Of a stretch of 64,000 nt of DNA, positions 26,117-35,100 are shown piece by piece. The stretch is taken from positions 1,488,001-1,552,000 of the forward strand of contig NZ_CP065377.1 in the NCBI RefSeq assembly GCF_019967995.1. The letters are read 5' to 3'. A program made the position numbers and the translations under genes. The notes beneath the pieces are model-generated. The model was not told the origin of the DNA. It ran no database searches and saw only the letters and a list, made by a program, of their open reading frames with translations. This DNA comes from Faecalibacterium prausnitzii. Lineage in GTDB: Bacteria > Bacillota > Clostridia > Oscillospirales > Ruminococcaceae. Numbering within the stretch: the stretch's first letter is position 1; each line of letters starts with the position of its first letter.

Positions 26117-26935
26117 ATGAAACTGACGAAAACATGCGCGAGATTCTTGCGCAAGCATGGCGGGACTATTCTGGCAGTGGCGGCGTCCGTGGGCGTCGTG
26201 GCGACGGCCATCGAAACCGGGCGGGCAACCACGAAGGCAAAGCATCTGCTCGAAGTGGATGAAGCGCTGCGAACATACAACGAAGATGAGCAGGGCATTG
26301 TGGAGGAACCACCGACAAAGAAACAAATCGCTCTGATATGCTGGAAAGCCTACGTACCGGCAGTGATTCTGGGCGGTGGCACCATTGCGTGCATTCTGGG
26401 TTCCAACGCGCTGAACAAAAAGCAGATCGCAAGCCTGACTGCGGCCTATATGGCGCTGGGAAGGACGTATCAGACCTACCGGCAGAAGGTGATTGAGAAC
26501 ATCGGGCTGGAAAAAGAAGCAGAAATTCAGGAGCAGATCAGCGAAGAAAAGCTGCCTGAAGTTCGTGACAAGATGGCAGAGGAAAAACTGCTCTGCTACG
26601 AGCCTATCTCAAAAAGATATTTCCATGCCACAGAGGTGGAATTGACAGATGCGTTCTACCATATGAACCGCGACTTTGCATTGGATGGCGAGGCATCCAT
26701 GAACAGCCTTTATAATTACCTCGGACTGGATTATCTGCCGGAAGGGGACACAACTGGTTGGTCGGTGGATTATCTGGCAAATGAATGGGAATATTACTGG
26801 ATCGACTTCCGGTATTACAAGCAGACAACAGACGACGGCCTTGAAGTCTACTACGTGGATGCATTCCAGCCGCCCATCGAGAATTATATCAACTATGATC
26901 CCTATGCGAATTACTGCGAGAAAAAAGGAGAATGA
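26117..26935 (+). CDS. DUF6353-like membrane protein, paralogue 1
   Basis: 272 residues from ATG 26117 (ATGGAGG 9 bases upstream). An N-terminal amphipathic part and a first helix (GGTILAVAASVGVVATAIE) are followed by a second (VILGGGTIACILGSNALNKKQ) and a conserved LTAAYMALGRTYQTYRQKV coiled stretch. The C-terminal domain with NSLYNYLGLDYLPEGDTTGW matches the DUF6353 layout. Function unknown; the family is common in phages of Firmicutes. Paralogues are at 27456 and 29373. Confidence 0.8.
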   Translation: MKLTKTCARFLRKHGGTILAVAASVGVVATAIETGRATTKAKHLLEVDEALRTYNEDEQGIVEEPPTKKQIALICWKAYVPAVILGGGTIACILGSNALNKKQIASLTAAYMALGRTYQTYRQKVIENIGLEKEAEIQEQISEEKLPEVRDKMAEEKLLCYEPISKRYFHATEVELTDAFYHMNRDFALDGEASMNSLYNYLGLDYLPEGDTTGWSVDYLANEWEYYWIDFRYYKQTTDDGLEVYYVDAFQPPIENYINYDPYANYCEKKGE

Positions 26936-26937
26936 AT

Positions 26938-27102
26938 ATGAATAAGATCAACTGGTGGAAGGTGGCATCCATTGCCATGATGGCCGCAAGTGCTATTCTG
27001 AGCTTCGGGCATGACTTGATCGAGGACCAGCGCAGCGAAGAGGAACTGCAAGACATGGTGCAGGAAGAAGTGCGCCGTCAGCTTGCAGAAAAGAACTTGT
27101 AA
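26938..27102 (+). CDS. Very small membrane protein
   Basis: 54 residues: one helix (WWKVASIAMMAASAILSFG) and a charged coiled tail (SEEELQDMVQEEVRRQLAEK). ATG 26938 lies 7 bases after AGGAG; the ATG at 26932 is too close to it. It follows the DUF6353 gene within 2 bases, so the two are coupled. Confidence 0.65.
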   Translation: MNKINWWKVASIAMMAASAILSFGHDLIEDQRSEEELQDMVQEEVRRQLAEKNL

Positions 27103-27130
27103 ACGCGAAAAATTCGGGCTCCTTTATGGA
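27102..27130 (+). promoter_or_regulatory. 29-bp phage promoter-like element, copy 11
   Basis: AACGCGAAAA, 9 bases, then CCTTTATGGA. Its first base is the last base of the preceding stop codon. Confidence 0.7.
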
Positions 27131-27168
27131 AGAAAATCCAAACTGACAAATAAAGGAGATTGATATTT

Positions 27169-27393
27169 ATGTACAACCATGATTATTATGCAACTCTGGA
27201 TCAGGCAATGGTGAAGCTGCTGAAGCACACTGCACTGAACGGACTGCGGACGCTGAACGCGATCGCAATGTACCTGTTCATGCAGCCGATTCGGCTGTGC
27301 GAATACATTGAAGACTGCATCCGGATGGAGCGTGACAGTCAGAAGGAAACAGAGATCCGCTTCGAGAATTTGAAGCAGCACGGACATATCTGA
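27169..27393 (+). CDS. Small phage protein
   Basis: 74 residues, mostly helical (TLDQAMVKLLKHTALNGLRT, CEYIEDCIRMERDSQKETE). AAAGGAG before the ATG. It is first in the second small-gene/hairpin/DUF6353 unit. Function unknown. Confidence 0.6.
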   Translation: MYNHDYYATLDQAMVKLLKHTALNGLRTLNAIAMYLFMQPIRLCEYIEDCIRMERDSQKETEIRFENLKQHGHI

Positions 27394-27399
27394 AAGGCG

Positions 27400-27440
27400 A
27401 GAGCTTACGAGAAATCGTAGGCTCTTTCTTTTTATATTTT
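27400..27440 (+). terminator. GAAA-loop hairpin 10
   Basis: AGAGCTTACGA / TCGTAGGCTCT around GAAA, then TTCTTTTTAT. No 29-bp element lies between it and the DUF6353 gene at 27456. Confidence 0.8.
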
Positions 27441-27455
27441 TACGGAGGTACGAAC

Positions 27456-28238
27456 ATGAACCTGAAAACATTTGCAAGGGCAGCGCGGAGAAGCGTGAGT
27501 CGGAACGCTTCCAAGATTCTGGGCGGTCTGGCCATTACCGGCGGCATCACGGCCGTTTATTTTGCAGTGACGGCCACCCCGAAGGCCATGATCCTGCTGG
27601 ATGAGAAAAAGAAGGAACTGGGTGTCGAAAAGCTCGATGCAAAGACCATCATCAAGACAGCAGGCCCGGTTTATATTCCGACGGCGGTGAGCATGGGCCT
27701 GAGCGCTGTATGCACCATTGGGGCCATCCATGTGGATGAACGCCGGAATGCAGCACTGGCAGCGGCTTGCACACTGTCGGAATCTGCGCTGAAGACCTAC
27801 CAGGACAAGGTCGTGGAGACCATTGGCAAGGAAAAAGAGCAGGAGATCCGCGAGGCAGTTACCCTGGACAAGATGGCAAAATGCCCGGAACCGAAGAACA
27901 TCCCGGTGGCAAAGGGCGTCAAATCGGATGATATTTCCTATGACCAGCGCGTGAAATGCTGGGAAAGTCTGTCCGGGAATTATATCTGGACGAGCAAGAA
28001 CGCACTGGAACGCGCCCTGAACGGTGCAAACAAGCAGCTGCTCAGTGATTTCCGGGTGACCGAAAACGACCTGTTCGACTATCTGGGCATGGAGCACAAC
28101 CGGAACGGAGATCTGCTCGGCTGGGATACCGAAACGACGCTGGAGATCGAGACGTTCTATGCTTCGAAGCTGGATGAGGACGGGATGCCCTGTCTGGTGC
28201 TCGATTATGCGACGCCGCCGAAGTGGCTGGGGTATTGA
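27456..28238 (+). CDS. DUF6353-like membrane protein, paralogue 2
   Basis: 260 residues. Two hydrophobic segments (about 19-36 and 69-92) flank the basic stretch ATPKAMILLDEKKKE. Then come RRNAALAAACTLSESALKTYQ, the dehydratase-unlike motif VVETIGKEKEQEI and a C-terminal domain with LFDYLGMEHNRNGDLLGW and CLVLDYATPP. It is close to the DUF6353 consensus along its full length. ACGGAGG before the ATG. Confidence 0.85.
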   Translation: MNLKTFARAARRSVSRNASKILGGLAITGGITAVYFAVTATPKAMILLDEKKKELGVEKLDAKTIIKTAGPVYIPTAVSMGLSAVCTIGAIHVDERRNAALAAACTLSESALKTYQDKVVETIGKEKEQEIREAVTLDKMAKCPEPKNIPVAKGVKSDDISYDQRVKCWESLSGNYIWTSKNALERALNGANKQLLSDFRVTENDLFDYLGMEHNRNGDLLGWDTETTLEIETFYASKLDEDGMPCLVLDYATPPKWLGY

Positions 28239-28260
28239 TATTTTCGACATCCCGCGGCCA

Positions 28261-28289
28261 GACGCGAAAAATTCATCTTCCTTTATGGA
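28261..28289 (+). promoter_or_regulatory. 29-bp phage promoter-like element, copy 12
   Basis: GACGCGAAAA, 9 bases, then CCTTTATGGA. Confidence 0.7.
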
Positions 28290-28336
28290 GGTAATACTCC
28301 GACATTATGAACTTTAATAAAAGAGAGGTAACAAAA

Positions 28337-28669
28337 ATGGACGAAATGAAGAACATGAACGAGACTACTATGGAGAACGAGACTTCTGTTGAGGTCGTTC
28401 CGGAGGAGAGCGTTGAGATGATCAACACGGAGCAGTCTTCGAATTCTGGTTCGAACTTTGGACTCATTGTTGGCGCTGTGGGCGTTGGCGCAGCCGTATT
28501 GTACGGTCTGCACAAGAAGCACAAGGCCAAGAAGGAGGCAAAGGATGAGCAGAAGCCGAAGAAGGCAAAGAAGAAGATCCATCTGCGCAATCCGCTGGTG
28601 ATCACGGAAGAAGTTCCTGAAGAGGAAACCGTTGATGAGGACATCGAGGAAACTTCTGAGGAAAAGTAA
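28337..28669 (+). CDS. Acidic single-pass membrane protein
   Basis: 110 residues from ATG 28337 (GAGAGG upstream; ATG 28307 is a weaker in-frame option). A Glu-rich N-terminus, one helix (FGLIVGAVGVGAAVLYGL), a Lys-rich stop-transfer run and a Glu-rich tail. Function unknown. Confidence 0.6.
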   Translation: MDEMKNMNETTMENETSVEVVPEESVEMINTEQSSNSGSNFGLIVGAVGVGAAVLYGLHKKHKAKKEAKDEQKPKKAKKKIHLRNPLVITEEVPEEETVDEDIEETSEEK

Positions 28670-28683
28670 TGTTTGATGAAGCG

Positions 28684-28722
28684 AGAGCTTACGAGAAATC
28701 GTAGGCTCTTACTTTTTTGTTT
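28684..28722 (+). terminator. GAAA-loop hairpin 11
   Basis: AGAGCTTACGA / TCGTAGGCTCT around GAAA, then TACTTTTTTG. No element lies before the next gene. Confidence 0.8.
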
Positions 28723-28739
28723 TTTGAAAGGATGACAGT

Positions 28740-29354
28740 ATGGCACAAGTAGAAATGCCGAAGTCCAGCATTGGCCAGAAGCCAGCAGAACCGAAGAAAA
28801 AGTTCCAGAAGGTTGTCAAGGGTAAGGTGACCGTCAAGGAACAGAACGACATTCAGAAGATCGCAAATGATTTTCTGGCGGAAGACCTCAAAACGGTGAA
28901 AGACCGCATCGTGATGGAGTATCTGGTCCCAATGGTCAAAAACGGCCTGTGGAGCATCTTCAACTCGGCAATCAGCATTGCACTCTGGGGCGAAGACCGC
29001 TCCCGCGGGAGTTCGGGTGGATATTCCGGCTCTGCATCCCAGCGGAACAGTTATGACCGCTATTATTCGGGCAGTCAGAACGGACGGCCGGGGAATCCGA
29101 ACCCGCCGATGCGCCGGAGTTTGCAGAACATCGACTTCGAATGCCGTGGCGATGCGGATGATATTTTGAACCAGATGTACAACGCCCTCCGCGACTACAA
29201 GCAGGTGACCGTGGGCGACCTGTGGGACCTGATGGGCGTTTCCAATGAGGCGACGGACTATAACTATGGCTGGTATATGCTGGATCAGGCATATATCAAG
29301 GGGATTCCGGGTGGCTACCGTCTGGTTCTGCCGAAGCCCGTACCGCTGCACTGA
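28740..29354 (+). CDS. Conserved phage protein, function unknown
   Basis: 204 residues. A basic N-terminal region with Lys-Pro repeats, a helical stretch (DFLAEDLKTVKDRIVMEYLVPMV), a Gly/Ser/Tyr/Arg-rich linker (about 80-120), and a C-terminal domain (DADDILNQMYNALRDY, TVGDLWDLMG, GGYRLVLPKP). The layout is shared with proteins next to DUF6353 genes in other phages as far as I recall. AAAGGATGA before the ATG. Confidence 0.65.
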   Translation: MAQVEMPKSSIGQKPAEPKKKFQKVVKGKVTVKEQNDIQKIANDFLAEDLKTVKDRIVMEYLVPMVKNGLWSIFNSAISIALWGEDRSRGSSGGYSGSASQRNSYDRYYSGSQNGRPGNPNPPMRRSLQNIDFECRGDADDILNQMYNALRDYKQVTVGDLWDLMGVSNEATDYNYGWYMLDQAYIKGIPGGYRLVLPKPVPLH

Positions 29355-29372
29355 TAGAAAGGATTGATATTT

Positions 29373-30359
29373 ATGAAGTTCCTGAAAAGCATCAAAAAAG
29401 ACGAGATCATGGCCACTGTGACCCGCACGGCATCCAAGTACGGCTATAAGCTGAAGAAGGCAAGCCCGACCATCATGATTGCGGGCGCTGCCATCGGCGG
29501 CGTAACTGCGACGGTTCTGGCCTGCAAGGCGACCATCAAGGCGCAGGATATTCTCGCTGAACACAATGCAGCGGTAGAGAGCATTCACGCTGCGAAAGAC
29601 CAGATCAAAAACGGTGAGCTCCAGCTGGACGAAGGCGAGAGCTACACCGAGAAGGAGTTCAAGAAGGACATCACCACGGCATACATCCAGACCGGCCTGA
29701 AGTTGGCCAAGGTCTACGCGCCTGCGGTCGGCCTTGGTGCAGCTTCGCTGGGCTGCATGTTCGGCTCGCACCACATTATGAGCAAGCGAAATGCAAGCCT
29801 GACGGCGGCTTATATCGCGCTGGATCAGGCATTCAGCGAATACAAGACCCGCGTGGGAGACCGCTTTGGCAGCCGTGTGCAGGAGGAACTGGAGCACAAC
29901 ATCAAAGCCGTGGAGATCGAGAGCAAGAACACCAACGAGCAGGGCGTTGAGGAGGCCATCAAGGAGTACAAGGACGTCGCCATGGCACACACCAGCCCCT
30001 ACACCTGCATCTTTGACGAGACGGTGGACACCTGGCAGCCGGACAACATGCTGAACCGGAATTATCTGTTCCTGATGGAGCAGGCTGCGAACAAGCGTCT
30101 GCGCACGCAGGGGCATCTGTTCTTGAACGACGTTCTGAGCAGCATCGGCACCCACGGCGGTGTGACCATGAAGACGCCCGAAGGCCAGATCGTGGGCTGG
30201 ATCTATGACCCGAACGATCCGACCCGGCAGAACCATGTGGATTTTGGCGTCACCAGCTACGTGGAGGGCAACGACGCTCTGAACAGCTTCATCAGCGGCG
30301 GTGAGCGCTCGGTGATGCTGCGGTTCAACTGCGACGGCCCGATCATCGACAAGATCTGA
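29373..30359 (+). CDS. DUF6353-like membrane protein, paralogue 3 (longest)
   Basis: 328 residues from ATG 29373. Hydrophobic segments ASPTIMIAGAAIGGVTATVL (about 30-49) and VGLGAASLGCMFGSHHIM (about 117-134), then RNASLTAAYIALDQAFSEYK and the C-terminal domain with RTQGHLFLNDVLSSIGTHGG. It is more diverged and longer than paralogues 1 and 2, with an extra 60 residues between the two helices. It is downstream of the 28740 gene without a terminator. Confidence 0.8.
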   Translation: MKFLKSIKKDEIMATVTRTASKYGYKLKKASPTIMIAGAAIGGVTATVLACKATIKAQDILAEHNAAVESIHAAKDQIKNGELQLDEGESYTEKEFKKDITTAYIQTGLKLAKVYAPAVGLGAASLGCMFGSHHIMSKRNASLTAAYIALDQAFSEYKTRVGDRFGSRVQEELEHNIKAVEIESKNTNEQGVEEAIKEYKDVAMAHTSPYTCIFDETVDTWQPDNMLNRNYLFLMEQAANKRLRTQGHLFLNDVLSSIGTHGGVTMKTPEGQIVGWIYDPNDPTRQNHVDFGVTSYVEGNDALNSFISGGERSVMLRFNCDGPIIDKI

Positions 30360-30384
30360 GACTGATATTTTGGAGGAATACGCT

Positions 30385-30474
30385 ATGACCAGATTCGTGA
30401 AAAGACTTTCTTACGTTTTTGCTGCCATGGCCGGAGTCTGTTTCGTATCCGGTCTGGCGGTTCTTTCGGAGTGA
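30385..30474 (+). CDS. Tiny membrane peptide
   Basis: 29 residues, almost entirely one hydrophobic helix after MTRFVKR. TTGGAGG lies before the ATG. It is small enough to be a chance frame, but the ribosome site and spacing in a packed operon support it. Confidence 0.5.
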   Translation: MTRFVKRLSYVFAAMAGVCFVSGLAVLSE

Positions 30475-30481
30475 GGGTGTT

Positions 30482-30649
30482 ATGGACAGTTTGGAAAATA
30501 TGTTTCTGTTTCTGGACTATCTGACCGATACCAAACGCAAGCGCCATGTCGTGGGAGGCATTCTGATGAGTGTCTCCCTTTTCTTTGGCGGTTTGGCTTT
30601 TACCATGATGAGCATCAAAGGAGAAGACGATGAACAAGACCATTCGTGA
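30482..30649 (+). CDS. Small membrane protein
   Basis: 55 residues with one helix (about 25-44) followed by an acidic end. GAGGGTG before the ATG. It overlaps the next gene by 20 bases. Confidence 0.55.
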   Translation: MDSLENMFLFLDYLTDTKRKRHVVGGILMSVSLFFGGLAFTMMSIKGEDDEQDHS

Positions 30650-31163
30650 CGTGTTGATATTTGCAGCGGGCTTTGTGGGCGGCGCCTACTTTATGCACAG
30701 GATGCTCCTGAAAAAGTATCAGGAGTACGCTGACCATCAGATCGAGGATGTCCGCGAGCACTACCAGCAGAAAGAGGCTGAGATGGACCAGACGATCGAA
30801 GAAAAGGCGACGCAGAAGAGCTTTGAGCAGCTGGCCGGGAAGTACCGCACCGAGTCGGACCCGGAAGCCATTGCCACCTGTGAGCCAATCGAGATCATCG
30901 AGCCGGACCACTTTGGCGAAAACGATGATTACGAGACGAGTTTCCTGACCTATTACGCGGACGGCGCACTGGTTTTCGATGGCGGATCGAAACCGGTGGA
31001 CGAGGATGATATTCCGACGCTCATCGGTACGGAGGCGCTGAAGCACATTGGTGAGTTTGCGCCGAGCATGATCCATGTGCGGAACAACAACTATCACAAG
31101 GACTATGAGATCCTTCAGGCTCAGCAGTGCTGGGCAAACGTCTTATCGGAGGAAGATGAATGA
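30630..31163 (+). CDS. Membrane-anchored phage protein with coiled coil
   Basis: 177 residues. An N-terminal helix (VLIFAAGFVGGAYFM), then a charged coiled coil (about 28-65), and a soluble part ending in an AEDDE-like acidic tail. The C-terminal half (DNEYETSFLTYYADGAL-like, DDIPTLIG, HVRNNNYHKDYEI) resembles phage proteins of unknown function. AAAGGAG before the ATG. Coupled to the next gene by ATGA. Confidence 0.65.
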   Translation: MNKTIRDVLIFAAGFVGGAYFMHRMLLKKYQEYADHQIEDVREHYQQKEAEMDQTIEEKATQKSFEQLAGKYRTESDPEAIATCEPIEIIEPDHFGENDDYETSFLTYYADGALVFDGGSKPVDEDDIPTLIGTEALKHIGEFAPSMIHVRNNNYHKDYEILQAQQCWANVLSEEDE

Positions 31164-31711
31164 CTTTTTCGAAGCTGACAGAGCAGTATTATGACTGGCT
31201 CTATAAGATTGTCTGCGGGGAATGGGAACCGCGAAACCTGTCGTTTCACCGGCTGCTGATGTTCCTCTACAACCGCAGATTCATCCCGGCATGCGAGATG
31301 GACGTCTGCCGGGCAACGGATGGGAGCAACCTGCGTTACCGATTTGCAACGGAGAATGATATTCCGTATGCGAAGATCGATGCGGCATTCGGCGGTGAGC
31401 CATGCAGTATGTTGGAAATGATGGTGGGCCTCGCACTCCGTGTGGAGGAACACATCATGGAAGATGTGACGGCTGGCAACCGCGTGGGCCAGTGGTTCTG
31501 GAACATGGTGGTCAGCCTGGGCCTCGCTGCGATGGACGACAGCCGCTTCAGCGAGGATCGGGCTGAATTTATTCTGGACCGATTCGACAGTAGAGACTAC
31601 CAGCCGAACGGTGCGGGCGGCCTCTTTACACTTTCCCATCCGACCGAAGACATGCGCCAGATTGATATTTGGTATCAGCTGATGGCGTATCTGAATGAGA
31701 ACGAGTTTTGA
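31160..31711 (+). CDS. Conserved phage protein, function unknown
   Basis: 183 residues, soluble. Conserved-looking segments are ALRVEEHIMEDVTAGNRVGQWFW and DRFDSRDYQPNGAGGLFTL. It has no known catalytic motif. It starts and ends with overlapping stop/start codons, so it belongs to a tight operon with its neighbours. Confidence 0.65.
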   Translation: MTFSKLTEQYYDWLYKIVCGEWEPRNLSFHRLLMFLYNRRFIPACEMDVCRATDGSNLRYRFATENDIPYAKIDAAFGGEPCSMLEMMVGLALRVEEHIMEDVTAGNRVGQWFWNMVVSLGLAAMDDSRFSEDRAEFILDRFDSRDYQPNGAGGLFTLSHPTEDMRQIDIWYQLMAYLNENEF

Positions 31712-31881
31712 TGACATATGAATCAAAAATCTGCATCCCTATGGAAGGATTCGTTGAGAAAATACTCGACGATTCCCATGTGATGCTGCGAATCACGGCG
31801 TGTCGAAACGAGAATAACATTGGTCGGCTGATTCTGGCTGACCCGAATTACTGGAGGAAAATTGACAATGGAACTGACTGA
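31711..31881 (+). CDS. Small phage protein
   Basis: 56 residues. It starts at the ATG that shares its A with the stop of the preceding gene (TGATG) and overlaps the next gene by 14 bases. Mixed alpha/beta (HVMLRITACRNENNIGRLIL). No family recognised. Confidence 0.5.
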   Translation: MTYESKICIPMEGFVEKILDDSHVMLRITACRNENNIGRLILADPNYWRKIDNGTD

Positions 31882-32155
31882 TATTTTGATCGACCTGAGC
31901 AACAGCAAGGCTGCGCTGGAGGTGGCCAACCACACCATCCGCCGCCTGAACGGCAAGTGCATGCGCAAGAATCTGGTCATCATCGGGCTGGCATGGCTCA
32001 GCATGAAGGCCTGCACGATGCTGGGGGAGAGCGAAAAGAAGCGAAAAGAAGCAGAGGAGCGCGCACGGAACGCTGAGGCGCGTCTCTTTGAAGAGCAGCG
32101 GCCGCAGGACGTGTGCTGCGACGGTAAGGCCCGCGTCGACAAAAAAGAAGTCTGA
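31868..32155 (+). CDS. Small membrane/coiled-coil protein
   Basis: 95 residues from ATG 31868 (GGAGG upstream). A leucine-rich helix, a short hydrophobic helix (LVIIGLAWLSMKACTML), then a strongly charged coil (SEKKRKEAEERARNAEARL). It lies directly upstream of the polymerase gene. Function unknown. Confidence 0.6.
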   Translation: MELTDILIDLSNSKAALEVANHTIRRLNGKCMRKNLVIIGLAWLSMKACTMLGESEKKRKEAEERARNAEARLFEEQRPQDVCCDGKARVDKKEV

Positions 32156-32184
32156 CACAGACCTCGTAGAAAGGAGGAAGTCAG

Positions 32185-35100
32185 TTGCCAATGATTGATT
32201 TCCTGATGATCGCAACGCGGATGGGAAAACGCAATACGATCGAAATTTACCCGAAATTCATCATCAAGAAATCCAAAGATCTGATGATCCGGGGTTCTGA
32301 TTTCTATGCGATCTGGTTGGAAGAGCGCGGTTTATGGAGCACGGAGGAGCAGGATGCGTTGCAGCTGATCGACCGGGAGCTTGATATTTATGTGCAGGAA
32401 CACAAGCAGCTGCTCAACGACAGCTATCGGGTGCTCCATATGTGGGATGCGGAGTCCGGCATGATCGACAACTGGCACCGATACTGCCAGCGGCAGATGC
32501 GGGACAACTATCATACCCTCGACGACACATTGATATTTGCAAACACCCCGGTCAAGAAGGACAGCTATGCGTCCAAGCGTCTGCCGTATCCGTTGGAAAA
32601 GGGGAGCATCAGCGCCTACGACGAGCTCGTGGGCACGTTATATTCTCCGGAAGAGCGCAAAAAAATCGAATGGGCCATTGGTGCCATCGTCAATGGCGAC
32701 TCGAAAAAGATCCAGAAGTTCCTTGTGCTGTACGGTCCGCCCGGAAGCGGCAAATCTACGGTGTTGAACATCGTAGAGAAGCTGTTCGAGGGGTACTGCG
32801 GCACCTTCGACTCGAAGGCGCTGGGATCATCTTCAAATGCGTTTGCACTGGAAGCGTTCAAATCGAACCCGCTGATCGCGATCCAGCACGACGGTGACCT
32901 GTCACATATCGAGGACAATACCCGGCTGAACTCGCTCGTTTCCCACGAGACGATGATGGTGAATGAGAAATTCCGGAGCGCTTATGCAAACCAGTTTAAG
33001 TGCTTCCTGTTTCTCGGCACCAACAAGCCGGTCAAAATCACCGATGCGAAATCGGGCCTGATCCGACGGCTCATTGACGTGAATCCGAGCGGGGAAAAGA
33101 TACCAGCAAAGAAATACCTCGACCTGGTGGGCAAGGTGGACTTTGAACTTGGCGGGATCGCCTGCCACTGCAAGGAAGTGTACGAGAAGAACAAACGTTT
33201 GTACGACGATTATATTCCGACTCGTATGATGGGTGCTTCCAATGATTTCTACAACTTCATGCTGGACTCCTATTATATTTTCAAGAAGGAAAACGGTGTC
33301 TCCCTGAAACGGGCATGGGCAATGTACAACGAATACAATACGGCTGCAAACGTGCCATATCCGTATTCGCGCCGTGCCTTCCGGGAAGAACTGATGAACT
33401 ACTTCGAGGATTACAAGGAGCGGGAAACCGATGTAAACGGTGAGCGGGTGCGCAGCTATTACAGCGGTTTCAAGGCAGACAAGTTCAAGGAATTTGCGGA
33501 TACCCCCCAGGGGGAGTCTGCGAAAAATGACCCCCCGCCTTCGTCCTGGATTGACTTCAAAGAGCAGCATTCTCTCTTCAATGATATTTGCAAGGATTGT
33601 CTGGCACAGTATGCGAACGAAAATGGCACGCCCCTGCAAAAGTGGGAGAATGTCAGGACCAGACTGGGCGTACTGGACACATCGAGACTGCACTATGTGA
33701 AAGTCCCGGAGAACCACATTGTGATCGACTTTGATATTCCGGGGCCAGACGGGAAAAAGAGCTTTGAGCGAAACCTCGAAGCTGCATCCAAATGGCCCAG
33801 AACCTACGCAGAGCTGAGCAAATCGGGTGCGGGAATCCACCTACATTATATTTACACAGGCGATGCGGCCAAACTGAGCCGGATCTATGACGAGAATATC
33901 GAGGTGAAGGTGTTCACGGGAAAGGCCTCGCTCCGGAGAAAACTGTCGAAATGCAATGATATTTCCATCGCAAACATCAGCAGCGGCTTACCATTGAAGG
34001 GAGAAAAAATGGTTGACACAAAGCAGATTCAGGATGAGCGGCATCTGCGTGTTCTCATCAAGAAAGCACTCGCCAAGGAAATCAGCCCCTACACCAAGCC
34101 CAGCGTGGACTTTATTGCGCACATCGTGGAGGAAGCGTATGAAGGAAACGTGCCGTATGACATCGATGATATGCGGAATGTGATCCTTGCCTTCGCGGCC
34201 AACAGCACCAACCAGGCAGACGCATGCCTCAAGATCGTATCGAAAATGCACTTCAAGTCAAAAGATGACATCGAGCGCAACGCTCCGACCGGGGAAGAAA
34301 AGCCCATGATATTTTTCGACTGCGAGGTGTTTCCGAACCTACTGCTTGTAAACTGGAAGTTTGCCAAGCAGGATAAAGTCTACCGGATGATCAACCCTAG
34401 CCCGGCGGAGATCGAAGGGCTGACAAAGTATCGGCTGGTCGGTTTCAACAACCGCAAGTACGACAACCATATTCTCTGGGCACGAATGCTGGGAATGTCC
34501 AATGAGCAGATCTACGCCCTGTCGAACCAGATCATCAACCAGCATACGGGCTTCTTTGGTGAGGCCTATAACTTATCCTATACGGATATTTATGACTTCT
34601 CATCGAAGAAACAGAGCCTGAAGAAGTTCGAGATCGAGCTGGGCATCCACCATCAGGAGCTTGGCTTGCCCTGGGACCAGCCGGTGCCGAAGAGCCTTTG
34701 GGACAAAGTTGCGGAGTATTGCGACAACGACGTTCTGGCAACGGAAGCGCTGTTCTATTCGAAAGACCGGCAGGCGGACTTCATTGCGCGTGAGATTCTG
34801 GCAGACCTTGCCGGAATGACAGTCAACGACACGACCAACAGCCTAACCGCCCGAATTATATTTGGGCGGGAGAAGCATCCGAAGCTGGTCTACACCGACC
34901 TGGCAACAGGTAAATCGGATTCGGTGGTGGAAGTTGAGCCTGATATTTTGACGGATCAGAACATCATCAATGCGTTTCCCGGTTACGAATGGGTACGCGG
35001 TGATGACGGAAAGATGCACAACATGTTCCGCGGCACCGACCTCGGCATGGGCGGCTATGTGTATGCCGAGCCGGGGATGTACCACAACATCGCTCTGCTG

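Noticed and set aside
21756..28289. Reading the 29-bp repeats as a CRISPR array
   Set aside because: Copies are separated by genes of different length, spacers are not of constant size and there are no cas genes; the Cas4-like nuclease belongs to a phage recombination operon.
28689..30236. 515-codon open frame on the - strand
   Set aside because: Antisense shadow of the 28740 and 29373 genes, which have ribosome sites and family features.
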